The translations under genes and the position numbers were made by a program. 15,115 bases of DNA from NCBI GenBank assembly GCA_006227875.1, contig SBFI01000412.1, positions 1-15,115 on the forward strand, given 5' to 3'. The notes under the pieces are model-generated. The model was not told the origin of the DNA. It searched no databases and saw only the letters and a program-made list of their open reading frames with translations. Position 1 is the stretch's first letter. Every line of letters starts with the position of its first letter. This DNA comes from Acidobacteriota bacterium. GTDB lineage: Bacteria > Acidobacteriota > Thermoanaerobaculia > Multivoradales > JAHEKO01. Shown here piece by piece: positions 7,034-13,709 of the stretch.

Positions 7034-7064
7034 GAGTGGCTCCGATCTCGGCCACTCTATCGGA
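7034..7064 (-). promoter_or_regulatory. Two overlapping alternative hairpins over a ribosome site
   Basis: In the minus-strand leader, TCCGAT (7064-7059) can pair with ATCGGA (7046-7041), and GAGTGGC (7057-7051) can pair with GCCACTC (7040-7034). Both stems are perfect, but each has an arm in the other's loop and no bases separate the last two arms, so they should exclude each other. The only Shine-Dalgarno-like GGAG (7043-7040) has its GGA in the first stem and in the loop of the second. The second stem ends four bases before the nitroreductase ATG. This could gate translation. Chance is possible in GC-rich DNA. Confidence 0.4.
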
Positions 7065-7114
7065 GGTGTCCCATCGAGGGTAGGAGGGTTGTCGGAGATG
7101 GATTCGGGAGCGGG

Positions 7115-7900
7115 TCAGTCCACCGCACTGCGGAATCGGATCTTGAGACCACCGATCTCCAGCAGGTCGTCGTCCTGGAGGGCGTGGAGCTGGACCCTGG
7201 TGCCGCCGACCTTGACCGGACGCCAGAAGTTGAGCGCCTCGAGTTGATAGCTGCCGTCTTGGGAAGGGGAGATGCGGGCGACCGCACCCCCAAACAGCAG
7301 CGGTTTGCCGGGAAGACGGAGGTCACAATCATCAGCCCAACCGATGGTGTTGGCCGAGTTGCCAAGGGGGATCTCCTTGCGCAGCCCCCGATGCATGTAG
7401 GCCAGGTGAGCACCTCGGCGGCGAGCGGTGGCCACCTTCAGCTTGTGAATCTCTTGCGCCGACAAAAGGGTCGTCGCTTTGTCACCGTCGACTTCCTGGG
7501 CCGTGTCCTCCACTCGCCCGGAGGAGGTGTCCAGGATCTTCTCCACGTGCGAGCGATCGATGTAGAACTCATGCCCCGGGCGCTGCTTGATCTCCTCTTC
7601 GGCCAACTCGGCATCCGAGCGATGAAAGACGATCAGATGCTGTGCGACCTCGATCTTGTCGCCGTCTCTGAGAAGGTGAATGTTGGTGTACTGGTTGTTG
7701 ATGAACATGCCGTTCTTGCCGCTGAGATCCTCGGCGACGTAACTTGCACCTTCCTTCTTGATGCGCAGATGTTGGCGGGAGACGGCTTCGCTGTCCAGCG
7801 GCACGTCGGCGTTCTGACTTCTGCCGACGACGATGTCGTCGGTCTCGATGAAGTAGTTGAAGAGATGCTCGCGGTTCTTGTAAACACTCAGCTTTGGCAT
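7115..7900 (-). CDS. FHA-domain protein with a degenerate second FHA-like half
   Basis: I start this 261-residue protein at ATG 7900, preceded by AGGGTGAG; an ATG at 7927 would add nine residues without a ribosome site. Residues about 22-95 are a canonical forkhead-associated domain with Gly26-Arg27-Ser28, Ser41-Arg42-x-His44 and Asn63-Gly64, the residues that bind phosphothreonine peptides. A charged linker (98-165) follows. Residues about 182-258 look like a second, decayed FHA domain: NTIGWADDCDLRLPG has Trp188 in place of the phosphate-contacting Arg, and there is no SRxH, but the final ALQDDDLLEIGGLKIRFR keeps the last strands. Such proteins read Ser/Thr phosphorylation; no kinase or phosphatase gene is in the window. 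It lies 85 bp upstream of the nitroreductase gene on the same strand, so cotranscription is likely. Confidence 0.87.
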   Translation of the reverse strand: MPKLSVYKNREHLFNYFIETDDIVVGRSQNADVPLDSEAVSRQHLRIKKEGASYVAEDLSGKNGMFINNQYTNIHLLRDGDKIEVAQHLIVFHRSDAELAEEEIKQRPGHEFYIDRSHVEKILDTSSGRVEDTAQEVDGDKATTLLSAQEIHKLKVATARRRGAHLAYMHRGLRKEIPLGNSANTIGWADDCDLRLPGKPLLFGGAVARISPSQDGSYQLEALNFWRPVKVGGTRVQLHALQDDDLLEIGGLKIRFRSAVD

Positions 7901-7943
7901 GCTCTCACCCTGGTGAAATCCTAGCATCGAGATTTCGAATCGT

Positions 7944-7961
7944 AAGTGAAGGAAGTCACTT
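7944..7961. promoter_or_regulatory. Inverted repeat between divergent FHA and CNNM genes
   Basis: AAGTGA (7944-7949) and TCACTT (7956-7961) form a perfect 6-bp inverted repeat with a 6-base centre. It lies 44 bases upstream of the FHA start and would overlap the -35 region of the proposed CNNM promoter at 7975-7983. Its size and position suit a dimeric regulator. No such regulator gene is visible nearby. Confidence 0.35.
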
Positions 7962-7974
7962 CTCGGCGCCTGTC

Positions 7975-7983
7975 TGCTAGACT
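7975..7983 (+). promoter_or_regulatory. Possible extended -10 promoter for the CNNM gene
   Basis: TGCTAGACT fits an extended -10 element (TGn followed by TAnnnT). No good TTGACA lies 16-18 bases upstream, which extended -10 promoters tolerate. It would give a leader of about 110 bases before the ATG at 8100. A similar TGCTAGGAT occurs on the minus strand at 7926-7918 and could serve the FHA gene, with a very short leader. Confidence 0.3.
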
Positions 7984-8045
7984 GATTTCACATTCATGGA
8001 CGACCCCCCTCAAAGTCATTATCGGCCAAGAAGTAGAGCCTCTCT

Positions 8046-8084
8046 GACCGCCGGCTACCGGTCCGCCCCGTTGCGCCGCAACGG
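8046..8084 (+). promoter_or_regulatory. Leader hairpins abutting the CNNM ribosome site
   Basis: CCGTTGC (8068-8074) and GCAACGG (8078-8084) form a perfect 7-bp stem with a 3-base loop; the stem ends directly against the Shine-Dalgarno AAGGAG (8085-8090). Just upstream GACCG (8046-8050) pairs with CGGTC (8059-8063). Such a compact structure could modulate ribosome access. I do not recognise a known riboswitch, and the region is too short for an M-box. Confidence 0.4.
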
Positions 8085-8099
8085 AAGGAGCAGCTGTAC

Positions 8100-9452
8100 A
8101 TGATGTCCGCGTTCTACACAGTGGTGAGCCTGCCCGCGCCCTCGATCGGGCTGAATCCATGGGTGGGTCTGCTTCTCGGACTGTTGCTGGTGCTGATCAA
8201 CGGTTTCTTTGTGGCGGCGGAGTTTGCGCTGGTCAAGGTGCGGCCCACCCAGCTCGACCCTTATGTCGCTCAGGGGAGTCGGCGCGGCAAGATCGCCCGC
8301 CACATGGTGCGTCACCTCGACGCCTATCTGTCGGCGACCCAGTTGGGCATCACCCTTGCCAGTCTCGCCCTCGGCTGGATCGGCGAGCCGGCTTTTGCCT
8401 GGCTGATCGAGCCCATCGTCATGAAGTTCCCTGGGGCCACACCCGCGATGGTGCACACCATCAGTCTCACCACCGCCTTTCTGGTCATTACCATCCTTCA
8501 CATCGTGCTGGGTGAGCTGGCCCCGAAGTCGGTGGCCATCCGCATGCCGGAACCGACGAGTCTCTGGGTCTCGATGCCGCTTTTTCTTTTCTACAAGGTC
8601 ACCTATCCGGCGATATGGGTACTCAACCATGCCGCCAACTGGCTGCTCAAGCTGGTTGGCATCGAGCCGGTGAGCGAGAGTGAGCTCGGTCACGACGAGG
8701 AGGAGCTCCGGCTGTTGTTGGCATCTCCCGATGTGAGTGATCTGTCCACCTGGAAGCGGGATCTGCTGGACAACATCTTCGAGCTCTCGCACCGGATGGC
8801 GCGGCAGGTCATGGTGCCGAGAGCCGATGTGGTCTATCTGTCGACCGACCGCACGATGGCCGAGAATCTCGAGGTGGCGCGCGCGAGCGGGCGCACCCGT
8901 TTTCCACTCTGCAAAGGCGATCTCGACCAGGTCATCGGGCTCATCCACATCAAGGATCTCTTCCGCGCGCGCGAGCTCCCCAAATCGCTGGAGCAGATCG
9001 CGCACCCCATCGCCTTCGTGCCCGAGACCCTGCCGCTGGATCAGCTGCTGCGGCGGATGCGTCAGGACAAGCGCTATATGGTGGCGGTGCTGGACGAATA
9101 TGGCGGGGTGAGTGGCATCGTCACCCTCGAGGATGTGCTGGAGGAGATCGTCGGCGAGATCCAGGACGAGTTCGACGACGAAGAGCCCGAATTCGTCAAG
9201 AGAGCATCCAACGTCTGGGATGTCTCTGGTGCGATGCTGGTGGCCGACTTCGAGAATTTGGTTGAGCTCGAGCTCAGCGACCGGGACGAGGACACCATTG
9301 CCGGGGTCGTGCTCTCCGAGCTGGGCCGAAAACCGCAGGTGGGTGACCGGGTCACTTTGGGAGAGTTGGCGCTGGAGATCCTCAAGGTCAGGGGCAACCG
9401 GATCTTGAATGTCCGCGCCACGGCGCTCCCGCAACCGCCGGCCGCGGAGTAA
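8100..9452 (+). CDS. CNNM/CorC-family (hemolysin-like) membrane ion transporter
   Basis: This 450-residue inner-membrane protein has the standard order of its family. A CNNM/DUF21 membrane domain spans about 15-200, with GFFVAAEFALVKVRPTQ, YLSATQLGITLASLALGW and the helix HIVLGELAPKSVAI. A pair of CBS domains spans about 235-350 (MVPRADVVYLSTD; MVAVLDEYGGVSGIVTLED). A C-terminal CorC/HlyC domain spans about 365-440. Family members transport or sense Mg2+, Co2+ or other divalent cations, using the CBS pair to bind adenine nucleotides; older annotations call them hemolysins. The length is normal and the glutamates of the DUF21 core are present. AAGGAG (8085-8090) precedes ATG 8100; a second ATG at 8103 would suit it less well. 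It is divergent from the FHA gene and convergent, 17 bp apart, with the CDF gene. Confidence 0.92.
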   Translation: MMSAFYTVVSLPAPSIGLNPWVGLLLGLLLVLINGFFVAAEFALVKVRPTQLDPYVAQGSRRGKIARHMVRHLDAYLSATQLGITLASLALGWIGEPAFAWLIEPIVMKFPGATPAMVHTISLTTAFLVITILHIVLGELAPKSVAIRMPEPTSLWVSMPLFLFYKVTYPAIWVLNHAANWLLKLVGIEPVSESELGHDEEELRLLLASPDVSDLSTWKRDLLDNIFELSHRMARQVMVPRADVVYLSTDRTMAENLEVARASGRTRFPLCKGDLDQVIGLIHIKDLFRARELPKSLEQIAHPIAFVPETLPLDQLLRRMRQDKRYMVAVLDEYGGVSGIVTLEDVLEEIVGEIQDEFDDEEPEFVKRASNVWDVSGAMLVADFENLVELELSDRDEDTIAGVVLSELGRKPQVGDRVTLGELALEILKVRGNRILNVRATALPQPPAAE

Positions 9453-9469
9453 ACCAACTCAACGAGTCG

Positions 9470-10375
9470 CTACATCAGCGACTCTTCCGCCACGAACAGG
9501 GTGTCGACTTCCCAGGAGGGGTGGAGCTCCCGAATCCCGGCCTCGATCCGTTTACGGATGAGGTCGAGCTCGTCGATATTCTGATCACGGAATTCCGGCT
9601 TCACCAGGATATGGGCCAGCAGATACGAGATCCTTCCGACCTTGGCCATCCGCAGGACGTTCTTTTCGAACGGGTATTCAGCTACCAGCTCGTCGAACCG
9701 CTGTTGCACCTCTTCCTGGACCGGTCTTTCGGGGGCGATCGACAACAGCTCTCCCAGACTTTCGAGCACGATCCGGATCGGCGTCGGAATCACGCCCAGG
9801 ATCATCAACGTGACCAGGCCCGGATCGACATAGTCCACGAACCCGGACCAGCGGGTGCCCGACAGGAGGAACGCTGCCAGGAAGGCGCCGACGACACCGA
9901 GGCTGACGACCGCGTCGACCCTCCAGGTCTGGACTTCGACTGTGACCAGGGGTGAGCCGGTGCTCTTGGCCCACCGCGTCATCACGCCCGCCATCACCAG
10001 ACAACCGATAGCCGCGATAACGCCGTACAGGAGAGCCGGTCCGACGGAGAGCGGTCGACCACCATGGAGCAGGGCCTGGATCGCCGAGGCGAGCGAGAAG
10101 CCACAAACACCCAAGATGACAAGGCCCTTCAGGAGGTTGAGCATGGGCTCGAAGCTGAAATACCCGAAGTGAAAGGTCTCGTCTCCGGGCCGATCGACCA
10201 GACGCGCCACCTTCATCGTCAGCAGGCTCATGACAAAGCCGATGAGCGAGAAGTAGCCGTCCAGCAGGATGGCCTCCGATTTGGTGTAGAGCGCAAAGCC
10301 GAGGCCGAGCAGGCCAAAGAAGACCTGTGCCCACGCCGATAGGCGAAGGGCTCTGAGTTCCGGGTTCTTCGACAT
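9470..10375 (-). CDS. Cation diffusion facilitator (CDF) family transporter
   Basis: This 301-residue inner-membrane protein has six hydrophobic segments between residues 12 and 205 and a cytoplasmic C-terminal domain (about 212-298). CDF landmarks are Asp39 in TM2 (LLDGYFSLIGF), the loop GDETFHFGYFSFEPMLN (64-80), Asp154 in TM5 (WRVDAVVS) and DP at 184-185 before TM6. CDF proteins export Zn2+, Mn2+, Fe2+ or similar ions in exchange for protons. The transport site departs from YiiP-type zinc exporters: only Asp39 of the TM2 pair is present, with Ser43 in place of the second Asp, and the TM5 His is replaced (Thr150). Substrate is therefore uncertain. The start at 10375 has GAGGAG upstream. It is divergent from the permease gene, with 139 bp between them. 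Confidence 0.9.
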   Translation of the reverse strand: MSKNPELRALRLSAWAQVFFGLLGLGFALYTKSEAILLDGYFSLIGFVMSLLTMKVARLVDRPGDETFHFGYFSFEPMLNLLKGLVILGVCGFSLASAIQALLHGGRPLSVGPALLYGVIAAIGCLVMAGVMTRWAKSTGSPLVTVEVQTWRVDAVVSLGVVGAFLAAFLLSGTRWSGFVDYVDPGLVTLMILGVIPTPIRIVLESLGELLSIAPERPVQEEVQQRFDELVAEYPFEKNVLRMAKVGRISYLLAHILVKPEFRDQNIDELDLIRKRIEAGIRELHPSWEVDTLFVAEESLM

Positions 10376-10514
10376 CGGTCTTACTCCTCGAAATCACAGA
10401 ATCGGTTGCACTGGTGATGTGCTCGAAACGAAGAGTATAGGGGCTGAACGGTGCGGTGGTAGGGTTCGTTGACTGCGGCCGATATCAATCGCATCGACTG
10501 AGAGCTCTGACGGA

Positions 10515-11833
10515 ATGCCCGATGAAAGCGGATACCGACGGCGACTTTCTCTCTTCGACTCGACGATGGTCGTCATCGGCGGCATCATCGGTGCCGGGAT
10601 CTTTCTTTCTCCCGCGATTGTCGCCCAACGGGTCGACCGGCCGAGCTCACCGCCTGGGTGGTGGGCGGGGCGGTGGCGCTCATCGGTGCGCTCTGCTTTG
10701 CCGAGCTCGGGGCACGCCGCCCCCTGGCCGGGGGCGGTTATGTCTACCTGCGCGAGACCATGGGCGAGCTGCCGGCCTTTCTCTACGGCTGGACCCAGCT
10801 GGTGGTGATCAACAGCGGCGGCATCGCCGCCGTGGCCATCACCTTCGCCGGTTATGCCTGTGGGCTCGTCGGTCTCGGGGAGCACGGCATCAAGCCTTTG
10901 GCGGTCACCGCCATCTTGGTGCTCTCGATCGTCAACTATCTGGGTATCCGCCCGGGGAGCATCACCCAGAACATCTTGACGATCTTGAAGCTCCTGGCCT
11001 TGGCGGGTGTCATCGGGGCCGGCATCTGGGCTCTGACCGGTGGGGCGACGGAGCTGGGCGGTGTGGTCGAACAGCAGCCCGCAGACGGTGCCGGGATGTG
11101 GAAGCTGCTGGGTATCGCGTTGATTCCGGTGCTCTTCTCCTATGGCGGTTGGCAGCATGCCAACCACATCGGCGGTGAGATCCGCTCGCCGGGCAAGAAC
11201 CTGCCGCGGGCGCTGCTCTTGGGGGTGGCCACGGTGGTGCTCTTCTATGTGCTGACCAACATCGCCTATCTTTCGGCCCTCGGTGTCGAGGGGCTGGCGG
11301 CGAGCAGCACCCCGGCCGCCGATACCCTGGTCAAGATGGTCGGCCCGGTAGGGGGGAAGCTGATCGGTCTGGGGATCGTCTTCTCCACCCTCGGCTTTGT
11401 CAATCTGGTGATCCTGGCGGCGCCGCGGATCTATCAGACGATGGCCGCCGACGGCCTCTTCTTCGGCCGGGTAGCCCAGATCCATCCCCGCTACCACACC
11501 CCGTCGGGGGCCATCGTCTTCCAGGGAATTTGGGCCGCGGTGCTGGCCGTGAGCGGCACCTATGCCCAGCTGCTCGACTATGTGGTCTTTGGCGATTGGA
11601 TCTTCTTTGGGCTGGTCGTCGCCACACTCTTCTTCTATCGTCGTCGTACAGATGGTGGTGACTCGGACTTCCGTGCCCCGGGCTATCCACTGACACCGAT
11701 GATCTTTGTGGCGACCGCCGTCTACGTGGTGATCTCTTCGATCCTCTGGAATCCATTGAACGCTCTGCTCGGTGCTGGTCTCATCGCCTTGGGCGTCCCG
11801 GTCTTTCTCTTCTGGCGGAGGAGGCGTGGATGA
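10515..11833 (+). pseudogene. APC-family amino acid permease, frameshifted after TM1
   Basis: Two frames together make one permease of about 440 residues. The first, from ATG 10515, encodes RRRLSLFDSTMVVIGGIIGAG and IFLSPAIVAQRV, the first helix with the GxGIF substrate loop. The homologous continuation ELTAWVVGGAVALIGALCF is in another frame, which runs from about 10640 to the stop at 11833 and contains the remaining helices, including ARRPLAGGGYVYLRET and FSYGGWQHANHIGGEIR. The switch, at 10632-10645, corresponds to loss of 1 or 4 bases. Neither frame alone gives a functional carrier: a GTG at 10658 would drop the TM1 half of the binding site. It is either a recent pseudogene or a sequencing error, since the rest is intact. 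The stop overlaps the ATG of the aminotransferase (ATGA), implying coupling. Substrate unknown. Confidence 0.82.
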
Positions 11834-12891
11834 AGGAGAGCCCCTACATCGCCTGGGCCAAGGCCCACCACGACCTCGCCTACAGCCTCGCGGGGAGCGG
11901 TGTCCGTCCCTGCCCACGCGAGCTGCTCGAGCCACCGGCGGAGCCCTTTCCCCTGTCGGGGCCCAACGAGGAGGGGTGGCCGCCGTTGCTCGAACGCATC
12001 GCCGCGCGCTACGGCCAACAGCCCGACAATGTCGTCCTCGCCCATGGCGCCTCGATGGCCAATCATCTGGTGTGCGCCCTCATGATCGAGCACGGCGACG
12101 ATGTGCTGGTCGAGCGACCGGTCTACGAGCCACTCTATCTGCTGCCACGCTTCTACCGCGGCAACGTCGTCTTCTTCGACCGCCGGCTGGCGGACGGCTT
12201 TGACCTCGATGTCGATGAGATATGCCGCCGGCTGACCCCGAGGACGACGCTGGTGATCTGCTCCAATCTGCATAACCCGACCGGTGCGCTGACCAAGCGC
12301 GACAGCCTCGCGGAGCTGGCGCAGCTGGCCGAGCGTGAGGACTTTCACGTGCTGATGGACGAGGTCTACCTCGAATGGATGCTCGAGCAGGGGGGGACGA
12401 GTGCCGTCGAGCTGGGTCCCCGCTTCATCGTCACCAGCAGCCTGACCAAGGCCTACGGGCTGGACGATTTGCGGGCCGGTTGGGTGGTGGCCGAGTCCGG
12501 CATCGCCGACAAGCTCCGCCGGCTCAACGATCTGTTCTCGATCAAGATGGTCCATCTGGCCGAGCGCTGGGCGGCGCTGGCGCTCGATCGTGCTCCGGAG
12601 ATGTTAGAAGCGCTTCGGCCGGTCCTCGCCGCCAATCGCGAGCTCGTGGATGGATTTATCGCCACCCAACCGGCGCTCGAGTGGCTGCCTCCGGTCGCCG
12701 GGACGGTGGGGTGGGTCAGGCTTCGCGGCCTCGAAGTCGATGAGCTGAACACGCGGCTCCTGCCGCTGGAGACCGCGGTTGCCCCCGGCCGCTTCTTCTC
12801 CGCTCCCGAATTCTTCCGTATCGGCTTTGGCCAGGCCACCGAGTTGCTCGAACGGGGTCTCGAACGGTTGGCGACGGCGCTAGCGGGCTAG
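11830..12891 (+). CDS. PLP-dependent aminotransferase, class I/II fold
   Basis: This 353-residue cytoplasmic enzyme is a fold-type I PLP enzyme. Visible residues are Asn149 in NLHNPTG (149-152), Asp177 and Tyr180 in MDEVY, the Schiff-base Lys207 in TSSLTKAYG, Arg215 seven residues on (PLP phosphate), and Arg330 in FFRIGFG, which should bind the substrate carboxylate. An AHGASMANH stretch (71-79) forms the phosphate cradle. It should transfer an amino group between an amino acid and a 2-oxo acid; the specific substrate cannot be read from sequence. At 353 residues it is short for the family (usually about 390-400), mostly at the N-terminus. It starts within the permease stop codon region (ATGA at 11830), so the pair is translationally coupled and probably handles the same imported amino acid. 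Confidence 0.9.
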   Translation: MKESPYIAWAKAHHDLAYSLAGSGVRPCPRELLEPPAEPFPLSGPNEEGWPPLLERIAARYGQQPDNVVLAHGASMANHLVCALMIEHGDDVLVERPVYEPLYLLPRFYRGNVVFFDRRLADGFDLDVDEICRRLTPRTTLVICSNLHNPTGALTKRDSLAELAQLAEREDFHVLMDEVYLEWMLEQGGTSAVELGPRFIVTSSLTKAYGLDDLRAGWVVAESGIADKLRRLNDLFSIKMVHLAERWAALALDRAPEMLEALRPVLAANRELVDGFIATQPALEWLPPVAGTVGWVRLRGLEVDELNTRLLPLETAVAPGRFFSAPEFFRIGFGQATELLERGLERLATALAG

Positions 12892-12993
12892 GTGAGCTCG
12901 GGCGGCGCTGGCAGCCCCCTCGCTGGCCTCGGCAGAGGGTCGGTGTTGTAAGATTCGCCCAACTTTCAACCAGACAGCGAATGGTGTCGGTCC

Positions 12994-13011
12994 GGCAGGT
13001 GAGGGCCTGCC
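12994..13011 (+). repeat. Hairpin upstream of the oxidase operon
   Basis: GGCAGG (12994-12999) and CCTGCC (13006-13011) form a 6-bp stem with a 6-base loop, 20 bases before the ATG at 13032. It lies in the probable leader of the oxidase operon. If the alternative ATG at 12981 were used it would be coding. No T-run follows. Confidence 0.35.
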
Positions 13012-13031
13012 TCGAAAGGGAAGAGGAGAAG

Positions 13032-13214
13032 ATGAACGACCAACACGAGCCATCGTCCCCGGTGCAAGAGAGCGAGGCGTCCTCGACGAATGAAGACTTC
13101 GGTCATCCGCGCGGAACTCTGGCCATCGTCCTGATCTACGGAGTTCTGTTTGTCTTGATCTGGGCCGGCCTCTGGGTCTTTCAATTTCTGGGTCGGGGCG
13201 TACCCCAACCCTGA
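13032..13214 (+). CDS. cbaD: B-type cytochrome c oxidase small subunit IIa
   Basis: I start this 60-residue protein at ATG 13032, with AGGAG close upstream; an in-frame ATG at 12981 would add 17 residues, has no ribosome site and would run through a hairpin. The first 25 residues are hydrophilic and acidic, then HPRGTLAIVLIYGVLFVLIW and AGLWVFQFLGRG form one membrane helix. Position immediately before the CuA subunit (15 bp) and the single-helix shape match subunit IIa of ba3 oxidases (CbaD in Thermus), which supplies the helix that A-type subunit II has but B-type subunit II lacks. It is a structural subunit without cofactor. Thermus CbaD is shorter; the extra N-terminal acidic tail is common in other phyla. 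The assignment rests on context and topology. Confidence 0.82.
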   Translation: MNDQHEPSSPVQESEASSTNEDFGHPRGTLAIVLIYGVLFVLIWAGLWVFQFLGRGVPQP

Positions 13215-13229
13215 GCGGGGAGCTAGCCG

Positions 13230-13709
13230 ATGAACGTAGATCTCTACGAAAAGGTGTGGATGTGGATCGCCGGCGTGCTCATCGTTGTGTTTCTCGGGGC
13301 GATCATCGTCACCGCGGGGGCACAGGCAGTGCACCCCCCGAGCCATGTCGAGACGATCAACCCGGAGGAGGTCTGGGACTCCGAGGAGTTCTCGTCGGCG
13401 GGCGTCGAGACCCTGCCCGACGGTCGGACCGTGGTGACCATGGTGGCGGAGATGTTCTATTTCGAGCCCATGGAGATCGAGGTGACCGCCGGGAAGTCGG
13501 TCACCTTCCGCGTCACCAGCACCGACGTGATTCATGGTCTCATGGTGGTGGGTACCAACGCCAACGCCATGGTGATTCCCGGTTATGTCACCGAGTTCAC
13601 GGTGACCTTCCCCAAGGCCGGGGAGTACCTGATGGTCTGCCACGAATACTGCGGCACTCTGCACCATGAGATGCAGGGCCTGGTCATCGTCAATGAGGAG
13701 GAGGCCTGA
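13230..13709 (+). CDS. cbaB: B-type cytochrome c oxidase subunit II (CuA)
   Basis: This 159-residue protein carries the binuclear CuA centre that accepts electrons from cytochrome c. A single N-terminal helix (about 9-31) anchors it and the rest is a periplasmic cupredoxin domain. CuA ligands are His102 (DVIHGLMVVG), Cys137, the carbonyl of Glu139, Cys141, His145 and Met148 in CHEYCGTLHHEM, all present. The ordering matches the Thermus ba3 subunit II, which also has one helix only. A GGGGAG precedes the ATG. The stop TGA (13707-13709) shares one base with the ATG of subunit I. It acts with subunits I and IIa. Confidence 0.93.
   Translation: MNVDLYEKVWMWIAGVLIVVFLGAIIVTAGAQAVHPPSHVETINPEEVWDSEEFSSAGVETLPDGRTVVTMVAEMFYFEPMEIEVTAGKSVTFRVTSTDVIHGLMVVGTNANAMVIPGYVTEFTVTFPKAGEYLMVCHEYCGTLHHEMQGLVIVNEEEA

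Noticed and set aside
7034..7064. H-type pseudoknot
   Set aside because: The four arms have pseudoknot order, but no bases link the last two arms, so the loop could not cross the 6-bp stem. Mutually exclusive hairpins are more plausible.
6992..7924. Plus-strand open frame of 310 codons
   Set aside because: It is antisense to the FHA gene, whose protein has all canonical FHA residues.
8046..8084. Mg2+ riboswitch (M-box) upstream of the CNNM gene
   Set aside because: The leader is too short and lacks the long conserved M-box architecture; only simple hairpins are visible.
8055..9434. Minus-strand open frame of 459 codons
   Set aside because: It is antisense to the intact CNNM/CorC gene and has no recognisable motif or ribosome site.
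10632..10645. Programmed ribosomal frameshift in the permease gene
   Set aside because: There is no slippery heptamer or stop codon at the switch, and the family is not known to use frameshifting. A deletion or sequencing error is simpler.
10394..11935. Minus-strand open frame of 513 codons
   Set aside because: It is antisense to the permease and has low-complexity, highly charged composition with no domain; the plus strand carries clear permease helices.
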